From contig NZ_LOKW01000028.1 in assembly GCF_002211305.1 (NCBI RefSeq), positions 270,105-334,104 of the forward strand: a stretch of DNA of 64,000 bases, given 5' to 3'. This document shows, one piece after another, positions 17,046-24,424 of the stretch. How positions within the stretch are numbered: the stretch's first letter is position 1; each line of letters starts with the position of its first letter. Below the pieces are notes generated by a model, which was not told the origin of the DNA, made no database searches, and saw only the letters and a program-made list of their open reading frames with translations. Source of the DNA: Rhizobium sp. R634 (GTDB taxonomy: Bacteria > Pseudomonadota > Alphaproteobacteria > Rhizobiales > Rhizobiaceae). The position numbers were made by a program, and so were the translations under genes.

Positions 17046-17990
17046 TCAGGATCTGGTCGCTCGCGGTCCGGCGACGGTTTCGTCGCACCAATCCGCGAAG
17101 GCTGCGATCGCGGCATCCGCGCCGAGCTCGTTCAGCGTTTCATGCCGCATATCCTGATATATCACTGTGCTGATACGGGAGAAGCCCCGGCCTTTCAATT
17201 GTTTTGACAGCCAGAGGATGGCTTTTCCACGCTCCGTCGCCGGGTCCTGTCCACCGCCGACGAGATGGATCGGCATATCGCGCGGCAGGCGGTCGAGGTG
17301 GATCTTCTGCGGCGCGCGGAAGGTCAGTTCGAAGACGTCGAGCCAGAGGGAGACCGATGCGTCGAAGCCGCAGAGGGGATCGGCGACATATTTGTCGACT
17401 TCGCTGGGGAGGCGCGACAGCCAGTCGAATTCCGTGCGGCGGCCGGGAATGGATTTGCCCCAGGCGCCGAAGGTGAGCTTCGGAAGCAGGCCGCTCGGCA
17501 CGTCGGAGCCTTTCAGCATGCGCTCGGCAAGGAGGATCGCCTGGGCGGCGCGGCCGGCAAGGCCGGCGGCAAAATTTGAATTCCAGACGGCGACGGCGTC
17601 GAAATCGGCCGGCGCGGTGACGGCAGCATTGAGGGCGATGAGGCCGCCCATCGAATGGCCGAAGAGGATCACCGGCAGGCCGGGGTGGCGGGAGACCGCA
17701 TGGGTGCGCATGGCGATGACGTCGCTGATCACCCTGGCAACGCCGCCGCGCCGGGCGAAGCGGCCGATCGGCGCGTCGGGCGCCGTCGTCTCACCATGGC
17801 CGCGGTGGTCATGGGCATAAACATGATAGCCGCGCGCCGCCATCGCCTCGGCGAAGACGCGGTAACGTTTCGAATGTTCGGCAAGGCCGTGCGATATCAG
17901 CAGGATCCCGCGTGCCGGGCCGGCAGCCTCGGTACGATGATAGGTAAGCGACGCCTCCGGCACGGCGAGCCTGTGCGTTTCAGAAAACAT
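17046..17990 (-). CDS. Alpha/beta hydrolase, lysophospholipase/monoacylglycerol lipase-like
   Basis: A 314-residue serine hydrolase of the Hydrolase_4 type. HGLAEHSKRY near residue 35 forms the oxyanion region, the nucleophile elbow is GHSMGG around residue 112, and the catalytic Asp and His are likely in GGGQDP and MRHETLNE near the C-terminus. This set is typical of PldB/monoacylglycerol lipases. No signal peptide is seen, so it is probably cytosolic or peripheral. AAGGAGGA precedes ATG 17990. It heads the minus-strand unit and is divergent from the RNase T2 gene. Confidence 0.86.
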   Translation of the reverse strand: MFSETHRLAVPEASLTYHRTEAAGPARGILLISHGLAEHSKRYRVFAEAMAARGYHVYAHDHRGHGETTAPDAPIGRFARRGGVARVISDVIAMRTHAVSRHPGLPVILFGHSMGGLIALNAAVTAPADFDAVAVWNSNFAAGLAGRAAQAILLAERMLKGSDVPSGLLPKLTFGAWGKSIPGRRTEFDWLSRLPSEVDKYVADPLCGFDASVSLWLDVFELTFRAPQKIHLDRLPRDMPIHLVGGGQDPATERGKAILWLSKQLKGRGFSRISTVIYQDMRHETLNELGADAAIAAFADWCDETVAGPRATRS

Positions 17991-18147
17991 GCGGGTCCTC
18001 CTTGCGGCAACAGACCAGATCGGCAGGCAAATGCAACATCAGCGTTTGATTTATCCGATAACAAATTACAATATCGCTGCGATTCAGGGTTGCGGGCTTT
18101 CACGCTTCGTGCTTATTTGTTCCCCTATTGTTCTTTTGGGGGTTGAA

Positions 18148-18888
18148 ATGAGCAGCATTCAGTTGCGTACCTTGGCGTTCGCCTTATCGATGGTTCTTGC
18201 CGGCAGCGCTGTGGCGCAGGAAGGCGGCGGGCGCACCCGCTTCATTCTGGCCGCGAGCTGGCAGCCTGCCTTTTGCCAGACCAACCAGAAGAGAGCTGAA
18301 TGCGCCAGCCAGACCGGCGAGCGTGCCGATGCCACCAATTTCTCGCTGCACGGTCTCTGGCCGATGCGGCAGGATTATTGCGGGGTCGCCGATGACCAGA
18401 AGGTCGTGGACAAGGATGGCGACTGGAACAAGCTGCCGACGGTGACGCTGTCGGCCGAGACGCAGGCGTCGCTCGCAAAGGCGATGCCCGGCACGCAATC
18501 CGGCCTGGATCGGCATGAATGGGTCAAGCACGGCACCTGCACGAAGATGAGCGCGGAAGACTATTTCGGCGTCAGCATGCATCTCTTGACCGCGCTCAAC
18601 GCGTCGGCCGTGCGCGATCTCTTCGCCGCCAATATCGGCAAGACGGTCAAGGCCGAGGCGATCAAGGCGGCTTTCGACAAGAGCTTCGGGCCGGGGGCGG
18701 GCGACCGCGTCAAGATGAGCTGCCGCCGTGCCGGCAATGTCAGGATGATCAGCGAGCTGACGATCGGGCTTTCGGAGCAGGCGGGGACGGCATCGGCAAA
18801 AACCGCGGCACTCGCCGATCTGATCCAGGGAGCGGGAAAAACCTCCTTCGGCTGCAATGAGGGCGTCGTCGACGCTGCGGGCTTCTGA
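18148..18888 (+). CDS. Ribonuclease T2, secreted
   Basis: A 246-residue RNase T2 with a signal peptide (residues 1-23, cleavage after AVA). Both catalytic segments are intact: CAS I FSLHGLWP with His68, and CAS II HEWVKHGTC with His123, Glu124 and His128. Several cysteines fit disulphides in the periplasm. The enzyme cuts RNA without base preference and is thought to scavenge nucleotides. ATG 18148 is preceded by GGGGGTTGAA. The 157-base gap to the divergent hydrolase should hold both promoters. Confidence 0.9.
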   Translation: MSSIQLRTLAFALSMVLAGSAVAQEGGGRTRFILAASWQPAFCQTNQKRAECASQTGERADATNFSLHGLWPMRQDYCGVADDQKVVDKDGDWNKLPTVTLSAETQASLAKAMPGTQSGLDRHEWVKHGTCTKMSAEDYFGVSMHLLTALNASAVRDLFAANIGKTVKAEAIKAAFDKSFGPGAGDRVKMSCRRAGNVRMISELTIGLSEQAGTASAKTAALADLIQGAGKTSFGCNEGVVDAAGF

Positions 18889-18986
18889 CCGGAAATCCTG
18901 CGTAAACCGGGTTTCGGCGTTGCCCGCAGGCGCTGTTTCGCCTACATAGCGGCACAATCGAAGTTTCCCGCCCGGAGCAGCGCAGT

Positions 18987-20636
18987 ATGGCACGTCAGTT
19001 CATCTATCACATGTCCGGCCTCAACAAGGCCTATGGCAACAAGAAGATCCTGGAGAATATCCACCTTTCCTTCTACCCCGATGCCAAGATCGGTATCCTC
19101 GGCCCGAACGGCGCCGGTAAATCCACTGTGCTGCGCATCATTGCCGGCAAGGACAAGGAATATACCGGCGAAGCTTGGCTCGCCGAGGGTGCGACGGTCG
19201 GCTATCTCGAGCAGGAGCCGCAGCTCGATCCCGCCAAGACCGTGTTCGAGAACGTCATGGAAGGCGTTGCCTCCAAGACGGCCATCGTCGATCGCTACAA
19301 CGAATTGATGATGAACTATTCCGACGAGACGGCGGAAGAGGGGGCGAAGCTCCAGGATATCATCGACAGCCAGAATCTCTGGGATCTGGAAAGCCAGGTC
19401 GAGATGGCGATGGAAGCCCTGCGCTGCCCGCCGCGCGATGCGGATGTGACCACGCTTTCGGGTGGTGAGCGCCGCCGTATCGCGCTCTGCCGCCTGTTGC
19501 TGTCGCAGCCGGATCTGCTGCTGCTCGACGAACCGACCAACCACCTTGACGCCGAAACCATCGCCTGGCTCGAAAAGCACCTGCGCGACTATCCGGGCGC
19601 GGTGATGATGATCACCCACGACCGCTACTTCCTGGATAACGTCACCGGCTGGATCCTGGAACTCGACCGCGGCCGCGGCATTCCTTACGAAGGCAACTAC
19701 TCGGCCTACCTGCAGGCGAAGGCCAAGCGCATGCTGCAGGAAAACCGCGAAGAGGCCGGACGTCAGAAGGCGATCAGTCGCGAACAGGAATGGATCGCCT
19801 CCAGCCCGAAGGCCCGTCAGGCCAAGTCCAAGGCGCGCATCAAGTCCTACGAGCAGCTGGTGGAGGCGGCCGAGAAGCAGCGTCCCGGCGACGCGCAGAT
19901 CATCATCCCGGTCAGCGAGCGTCTCGGCCAGGTGGTCATTGAGATGGAAGGCATCACCAAGGGCTTCGAAGGCCGCACGCTGATCAACGACCTGTCGATC
20001 AAGCTGCCGCCGGGCGGCATCGTCGGCATCATCGGCCCGAACGGCGCCGGCAAGACGACGCTGTTCAAGATGATCACCGGCCAGGAAAAGCCCGACGGCG
20101 GCTCGATCCGCATCGGCGAGACCGTGCATCTCGGCTATGTCGACCAGAGCCGCGACGCGCTTGCCGCCGACAAGACGGTCTGGGAAGAGATCTCCGGCGG
20201 CGCCGAAATCATCAAGCTCGGCAAGTTCGACATGAACTCCCGCGCCTATTGCGGCGCCTTCAACTTCAAGGGCGGCGATCAGCAGCAAAAGGTCGGCAAT
20301 CTCTCGGGCGGCCAGCGCAACCGCGTGCACCTCGCCAAGATGCTGAAATCAGGCGGCAACGTTCTGCTGCTCGACGAACCGACCAACGACCTCGACACGG
20401 AAACGCTGGGCGCGCTCGAAAACGCGCTGGAGAACTTCGCCGGCTGCGCCATCATCATCAGCCACGATCGCATGTTCCTCGACCGCCTGGCGACGCATAT
20501 CCTCGCTTTCGAAGGCGAGGGCCATGTCGAATGGTTCGAAGGCAACTTCGAGGATTACGAACAGGACAAGATCCGCCGCCTCGGCCCCGATGCGCTGAAC
20601 CCGGGCAGCCAGGCTCATAAGCGCTTGACGCGCTGA
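18987..20636 (+). CDS. ettA: Energy-dependent translational throttle EttA (ABC-F)
   Basis: A 549-residue soluble protein with two ABC cassettes and no membrane segments. It has two Walker A motifs GPNGAGKS/T, an LSGGERRR and an LSGGQRNR signature, and two LLLDEPTN Walker B motifs. Between them lies the arm/linker region rich in Lys and Arg. Length and motifs match EttA (E. coli 555 residues), which binds the ribosomal E site and gates the first steps of elongation according to ATP level. It stands as a single gene with its start at ATG 18987. Confidence 0.93.
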   Translation: MARQFIYHMSGLNKAYGNKKILENIHLSFYPDAKIGILGPNGAGKSTVLRIIAGKDKEYTGEAWLAEGATVGYLEQEPQLDPAKTVFENVMEGVASKTAIVDRYNELMMNYSDETAEEGAKLQDIIDSQNLWDLESQVEMAMEALRCPPRDADVTTLSGGERRRIALCRLLLSQPDLLLLDEPTNHLDAETIAWLEKHLRDYPGAVMMITHDRYFLDNVTGWILELDRGRGIPYEGNYSAYLQAKAKRMLQENREEAGRQKAISREQEWIASSPKARQAKSKARIKSYEQLVEAAEKQRPGDAQIIIPVSERLGQVVIEMEGITKGFEGRTLINDLSIKLPPGGIVGIIGPNGAGKTTLFKMITGQEKPDGGSIRIGETVHLGYVDQSRDALAADKTVWEEISGGAEIIKLGKFDMNSRAYCGAFNFKGGDQQQKVGNLSGGQRNRVHLAKMLKSGGNVLLLDEPTNDLDTETLGALENALENFAGCAIIISHDRMFLDRLATHILAFEGEGHVEWFEGNFEDYEQDKIRRLGPDALNPGSQAHKRLTR

Positions 20637-20688
20637 TTGCCTCCTGTCGGTCAGGCCTGCGACTGAGGCCGCCAACTCCTCTTTCGTC

Positions 20689-20757
20689 ATGCTCGGGCTT
20701 GTCCCGAGCATCTGCGACGGCCGATGCGGAGCAGATCCTCGGCACAAGGCCGAGGAT
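20689..20757. repeat. Double-hairpin intergenic repeat
   Basis: ATGCTCGGG / CCCGAGCAT (20689-20697, 20703-20711) and ATCCTCGGC / GCCGAGGAT (20735-20743, 20749-20757) form two similar hairpins, facing each other, about 24 bases apart. This is the layout of a common rhizobial repeat. It lies about 50 bases after ettA and may serve as its 3' end. Confidence 0.7.
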
Positions 20758-21001
20758 GGCGTCGCGACAAAAGAGAGGTTTTCAACAAGCTGAGCCCTGG
20801 TTCGTCCGGGGCTTTGTCGTTTAAGCGTGCCGCCCTCGACCCTCACTCATGCGGCGCGTCTAAATCTTTGTTTTTAATGGATATCGGCCTCTTGAAATCG
20901 CTGCGCGCGCTCGGGCAGTATGCATTGGGGCTCTGTCGCAATTTGAGCAGGCAATTTCGCGGAGAGTGCGAATTGCCGCTTGCCACCGCTTTTCAAATCA
21001 C

Positions 21002-21022
21002 ATAAAGATATCTTTATATCTT
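21002..21022. promoter_or_regulatory. Palindromic operator of the ArsR-methyltransferase/metF unit
   Basis: A perfect 16-bp palindrome ATAAAGATATCTTTAT (21002-21017) is followed by a further ATATCTT half-site. It lies 18 bases before the ATG of an ArsR-type regulator. The position and pattern fit autoregulation and are compatible with the SahR-type sites described for methionine-cycle genes. Confidence 0.7.
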
Positions 21023-21035
21023 GATTGGGCGGTTA

Positions 21036-22061
21036 ATGAGCGAACCTTTGAAGCTTGGACTGGATGGGCTGGTGGACGTCTTGAAGGCGGCCGGCGAGCC
21101 TACGCGTCTGCGTCTTCTGGCGCTTCTCGACGGCGGCGATCTGACGGTCACCGATCTCACGGAAATTCTCGGCCAGTCTCAGCCGCGCATCTCCCGCCAC
21201 CTGAAGCTGCTCGGCGAAGCCGAGCTAATCGAACGCTATCAGGAAGGCGCCTGGGCCTATTTCCGGCTCAAGCAGGACGGCAAGGCGGCCATGCTCGTGC
21301 GGGCGCTGCTGAAGCATGTCTCGGAGAATGATCCGACCGTCCTTCGCGACGGCGAGCGGCTTTCGCAGGTCAAGCGCCAGCGCGCCGAACGGGCCCAGGC
21401 CTATTTCAGCCGCAACGCTGCGGAATGGGACGAGCTTCGCCGGCTGCATGCGGCCGACGAAGAAGTGGACGCCGCAGTCATCCGGCTGCTCGGCAACCAG
21501 CCGATCGATTCGCTGCTCGATCTCGGCACCGGCACCGGCCGCATCCTCGAGCTGCTGTCAGGGCTTTACCGCCGCGCCATCGGCGTGGACGCCAGCCGCG
21601 ACATGCTGAGCGTGGCGCGCGCCAATCTTGACAAATCCCGCATCACCAAGGCGACGGTGCGCCACGCCGATATCCTGAACCTTCCGTTCGAGGGACAGGA
21701 TTTCGATCTGGTGACGATCCATCAGGTGCTGCATTTCTTCGACCAGCCGGAGATTGCGATCGCGGAAGCGGCGCGCATGCTGCGGCCGGGCGGCCGGCTC
21801 GTGGTCATCGACCTCGCACCGCACGCGCTCGAATATCTCCGCGACGAACATGCCCATGTCCGTCTCGGCTTCTCGCACCAGGCGATGTCCGACTGGCTGC
21901 GCAAGACCGGGCTCGATGTCGAGCAGGTCGTCGATCTTCATCCGGGTCAGCAGAGCGGGCAGGGGCTGACGGTCACCGTCTGGCTCGCGCGCGATCCGAG
22001 GCGCCTCATGGCTTCGCAACTAAGCGAAGGCGCCGAACCTACATTTGCCGGGAGAGTATGA
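21036..22061 (+). CDS. ArsR-type regulator fused to SAM-methyltransferase domain (SahR-like)
   Basis: A 341-residue two-domain protein. Residues 10-95 form an ArsR winged helix with recognition helix SQPRISRHLKLL (48-59); the metal-binding cysteines of classical ArsR are absent. Residues 150-290 form a class I methyltransferase with motif I LLDLGTGTG (160-168) and MLRPGGRLVVID. The domain is probably a SAH/SAM sensor rather than a catalyst, as proposed for SahR of Proteobacteria. It sits one base before metF and behind a palindromic operator. ATG 21036 is chosen; a TTG five codons upstream overlaps the operator. Confidence 0.82.
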   Translation: MSEPLKLGLDGLVDVLKAAGEPTRLRLLALLDGGDLTVTDLTEILGQSQPRISRHLKLLGEAELIERYQEGAWAYFRLKQDGKAAMLVRALLKHVSENDPTVLRDGERLSQVKRQRAERAQAYFSRNAAEWDELRRLHAADEEVDAAVIRLLGNQPIDSLLDLGTGTGRILELLSGLYRRAIGVDASRDMLSVARANLDKSRITKATVRHADILNLPFEGQDFDLVTIHQVLHFFDQPEIAIAEAARMLRPGGRLVVIDLAPHALEYLRDEHAHVRLGFSHQAMSDWLRKTGLDVEQVVDLHPGQQSGQGLTVTVWLARDPRRLMASQLSEGAEPTFAGRV

Positions 22062-22062
22062 C

Positions 22063-22965
22063 ATGGCTTTGAACAACGAAGCACGCGGGCGCAACATCGG
22101 GATCTCCTTCGAATTCTTCCCGCCGAAATCGGAAGAGATGGAAGGCCAGCTCTGGGAGACCGTCAGCAAGCTGCAGGACTGGGACCCGGATTTCGTCTCG
22201 GTGACCTATGGCGCCGGCGGCACCACCAAGACGCCGACGCTGTCGACCGTCACGCGCTTCCTGGGGCAGACGCCGCTTGCCACCGCTTCGCACCTGACCT
22301 GCGTCGGCGCGACGAAGGAAGAGACGCATCAGGTGATCGACACCTTCCGCAAGGCTGGCGTGACGCATTTCGTGGCGCTGCGCGGCGATGCGCCGGGCGG
22401 CGCGGGGGCGCCCTACCAGCCGCATCCCGGCGGCTACGCCAATGCGGCCGAGCTGGTGGCGGGCCTGAAGGCGATCGGCGATTTCGAGATCTCGGTCTCC
22501 GCCTATCCGGAAAAACATCCGGAAAGCCGTGATACGGCCGCCGATATCGAGATGCTGAAGCGCAAGGCCGATAACGGCGCCGACCGGGCGCTGACGCAGT
22601 TCTTCTTCGACAATGACAATTTCGAACGTTATCTGGAGCGGGTGCGGGCTGCCGGCGTCTCGATTCCCATCGTGCCCGGCATCATGCCGATCCAGAACCT
22701 GACGCAGTTGAAGCGCTTCGCCGGCGCCTGCGGCACGATCATCCCAGCCTTCCTCGACGAGCGTTTCGCCGGCTACGACGACAAGCCGGAAGAGCGGGCG
22801 AAGGTCGCGGCCGAAGTCGCCGCCGAACAGATCGAGGATCTCGTGCGGCGCGGCATCGATGAGTTCCATCTCTATACGATGAACCGCGCGCCGCTGGTCT
22901 CCGCCGTGCTCGACAATCTCGGCTTTTCCCGCCGCCCGGCAAAGAGCGCCGGCGCCGCCGCCTGA
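22063..22965 (+). CDS. metF: 5,10-methylenetetrahydrofolate reductase
   Basis: A 300-residue MetF. It begins with SFEFFPPKSEEMEG, containing the family's catalytic Glu, and has SVTYGAGGTT, ALRGDAP and IVPGIMPI, the FAD and folate-binding strands of the TIM barrel. It reduces methylene-THF to methyl-THF for methionine synthesis. ATG 22063 has GGGAGAGT upstream and lies one base past the ArsR-methyltransferase stop, so the regulator and the enzyme are co-translated. A hairpin terminator follows 24 bases after the stop. Confidence 0.95.
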   Translation: MALNNEARGRNIGISFEFFPPKSEEMEGQLWETVSKLQDWDPDFVSVTYGAGGTTKTPTLSTVTRFLGQTPLATASHLTCVGATKEETHQVIDTFRKAGVTHFVALRGDAPGGAGAPYQPHPGGYANAAELVAGLKAIGDFEISVSAYPEKHPESRDTAADIEMLKRKADNGADRALTQFFFDNDNFERYLERVRAAGVSIPIVPGIMPIQNLTQLKRFAGACGTIIPAFLDERFAGYDDKPEERAKVAAEVAAEQIEDLVRRGIDEFHLYTMNRAPLVSAVLDNLGFSRRPAKSAGAAA

Positions 22966-22988
22966 TCTTTCGTCTCCGCTCAAAAGTG

Positions 22989-23021
22989 AAAAGCGCATGT
23001 CGGGCGGGACATGCGCTTTTT
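22989..23021 (+). terminator. metF terminator
   Basis: The 13-bp arms AAAAGCGCATGTC / GACATGCGCTTTT with a 6-base GC loop run into a T-rich end. Confidence 0.9.
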
Positions 23022-23081
23022 CATGGCGGATTGATCAGGGGAGTTTAGGCACTATCAGCGTTACGTTTTTGTCATCCCGGC

Positions 23082-23159
23082 TCAGATGAAGAGCATGGAT
23101 AGGACGAAAGCGAACGCCGCACTGACCAACAGAACATTCAAGGATTGCGTGAGTCCCAT
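23082..23159 (-). CDS. Single-span membrane microprotein, 25 residues
   Basis: A 78-base frame too short for usual gene calling. It encodes 25 residues, starting MGLTQSLN, then a hydrophobic run VLLVSAAFAFVLSMLFI that ends at the stop. The composition fits one membrane span with the N-terminus inside. GCGAGGAGACAGAC directly precedes the ATG: AGGAG with 6-base spacing, among the better ribosome sites in the window. The gene stands alone, convergent with metF. The function is unknown; small single-span proteins often tune membrane complexes. Confidence 0.6.
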   Translation of the reverse strand: MGLTQSLNVLLVSAAFAFVLSMLFI

Positions 23160-23290
23160 GTCTGTCTCCTCGCGTTAACCGGCCGATATTATGTCTGAAA
23201 TATGTCGGTTGGAAAGCGGATTTTATGCTGCACCGCCGAAATGGCCGGTGGATAAGTCGAAGATCGTTTTCCCAAGCTATTGAGATAAAA

Positions 23291-23339
23291 CGATAATTTA
23301 TCGCTAATTTTTGTTCACAGATTTTAACGCGGCGTTAAA
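23291..23339. promoter_or_regulatory. Pair of AT-rich palindromes upstream of the microprotein
   Basis: CGATAA-T-TTATCG (23291-23303) and TTTAACGC-G-GCGTTAAA (23323-23339) are odd-length perfect palindromes 19 bases apart. They lie 130-180 bases upstream of the minus-strand microprotein start and downstream of the DMT gene. They look like dimeric regulator sites, but the protein is unknown. Confidence 0.35.
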
Positions 23340-23421
23340 TCAGGCGATTGCGGATTCACCTATGCGCCCAAAACATGGCGGCTATGCAACAGGTTGAAAA
23401 GATAGAGAAATGCAACCGTTC

Positions 23422-24327
23422 TTAGGCTGGTTTCGTCAACAGGCGATAGGCGCGGCCGTCGAGGATAACGAGGCCGAAACCGATCAGCGCCATGCCGGCG
23501 AATTCGGCGAGGCTGAGCCTTTCGCCGAGGAAGAGGACGCCGAGAAGGATGGCCCCCGGCGGCACCAGCAGGGTGACGAGCGAGGCGTTCGTGGCGCCGG
23601 CCATTGCCATGATCCGGAAATAGAGAATGTAGGCGAAGGCCGTCGACAGCAGCGCCAGCGCCAGGATGGCAAGCAGCGCATCGAGCGGCGGCGTGGCAAG
23701 CTCCCAGGGGCGATCGGCGAGAAGCGACAGCGGCAATGCGATCAGCGAGGAGGCGGTCAATTGGCCGGCGGCGGTAACGGGGGAGGGAACGCCCTTGAAA
23801 CGTTTGCCGTAGGTGGCGGCGAAACCGTAGGAGACGGCGGCAAGCACCGGAAGCAGCAGCGCCCAGAGCGGCGCTTCGCTGCCGGTGGAGATGCTGGGGC
23901 CGATCAGCACGATGGTGCCGGCAAGGCCGACGAGGCAGCCGGCGATCTTTGCCGAGGAGAGCTTCTCGTCCGAGGTGAGGTAATTGGCGATGAGCACGGT
24001 CCAGATCGGCGTCGTCGCGTTGAGGATTGCCGCAAGGCCGGCGCCGATGCGGGTCTGGCCAAAGAAGATCAGCGCATGCGGCAGGACATTGTTGATGACG
24101 CCGAGGATGAGGAATTCCCGCCAGCGGGCCTTGAGGATCGGATAGATATCGAAGCGGCCGGCAATATAGACATGCAGCGCGGTCGCTGCGAGCAGTAGTC
24201 TCAAGAAGACGAGGGTCAGCGGCGGCACGTGCTGGACGGCGATGCGGGCAAAGAAAAAGGAGCCGCCCCAGATCAGGCCGAGCAGGACCAGCAGCCCCCA
24301 GGTCCAGGCATTCATTCTGCTGTCCAC
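23422..24327 (-). CDS. EamA/DMT-family transporter
   Basis: A 301-residue inner-membrane protein with ten hydrophobic segments and two EamA repeats, opening with WGLLVLLGLIWGGSFFFARIA. It is probably a metabolite or amino acid exporter of the RhaT/YdcZ-like DMT superfamily; the substrate is not predictable. The GTG at 24327 is preferred because CTGGAGGA sits 6-8 bases upstream; an ATG at 24315 would remove four residues. It is not closely related in sequence to the other DMT gene at 16072. It is transcribed on the minus strand behind a transglycosylase gene with a hairpin between them. Confidence 0.83.
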   Translation of the reverse strand: MDSRMNAWTWGLLVLLGLIWGGSFFFARIAVQHVPPLTLVFLRLLLAATALHVYIAGRFDIYPILKARWREFLILGVINNVLPHALIFFGQTRIGAGLAAILNATTPIWTVLIANYLTSDEKLSSAKIAGCLVGLAGTIVLIGPSISTGSEAPLWALLLPVLAAVSYGFAATYGKRFKGVPSPVTAAGQLTASSLIALPLSLLADRPWELATPPLDALLAILALALLSTAFAYILYFRIMAMAGATNASLVTLLVPPGAILLGVLFLGERLSLAEFAGMALIGFGLVILDGRAYRLLTKPA

Positions 24328-24380
24328 GCCGCGTCCTCCAGCTAAAACCTCGTACAGACTTAGCGCAGGCGGAAAACGGC

Positions 24381-24408
24381 GCCACCCGTTTCTTGCGAAG
24401 CGGGTGGC
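24381..24408 (-). terminator. Hairpin after the transglycosylase gene
   Basis: The 8-bp arms GCCACCCG / CGGGTGGC with a 12-base loop lie 17 bases downstream of the MltB-type gene on the minus strand, followed by a short T-rich stretch (CGTTTTCC). It probably terminates that gene. Confidence 0.65.
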
Positions 24409-24424
24409 GGAAAATTGTCAGGGA

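Larger units (their letters stand above)
20637..21035. other. Intergenic region with repeat element and operator
   Basis: This 399-base region carries the hairpin element at 20689-20757 and, at its end, the palindromic operator before the ArsR-methyltransferase gene. The middle (about 20770-21000) shows no convincing gene. The short open frames there have no ribosome site. Confidence 0.6.
22966..23421. other. Intergenic region with a microprotein gene and palindromes
   Basis: This 456-base region holds the metF terminator, the 25-residue microprotein gene on the minus strand, and two AT-rich palindromes (23291-23303 and 23323-23339). The remaining sequence, 23340-23421, shows nothing recognisable. 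Confidence 0.65.

Noticed and set aside
20724..21005. A 93-residue frame before the ArsR-methyltransferase gene
   Set aside because: No ribosome site, composition not protein-like, and it runs through a repeat element and up to the operator.
20900..21035. SAM riboswitch before the metF unit
   Set aside because: No SAM-I or SAM-II consensus elements were seen, and the operator lies only 18 bases from the start codon, leaving no room for a leader aptamer downstream of it.
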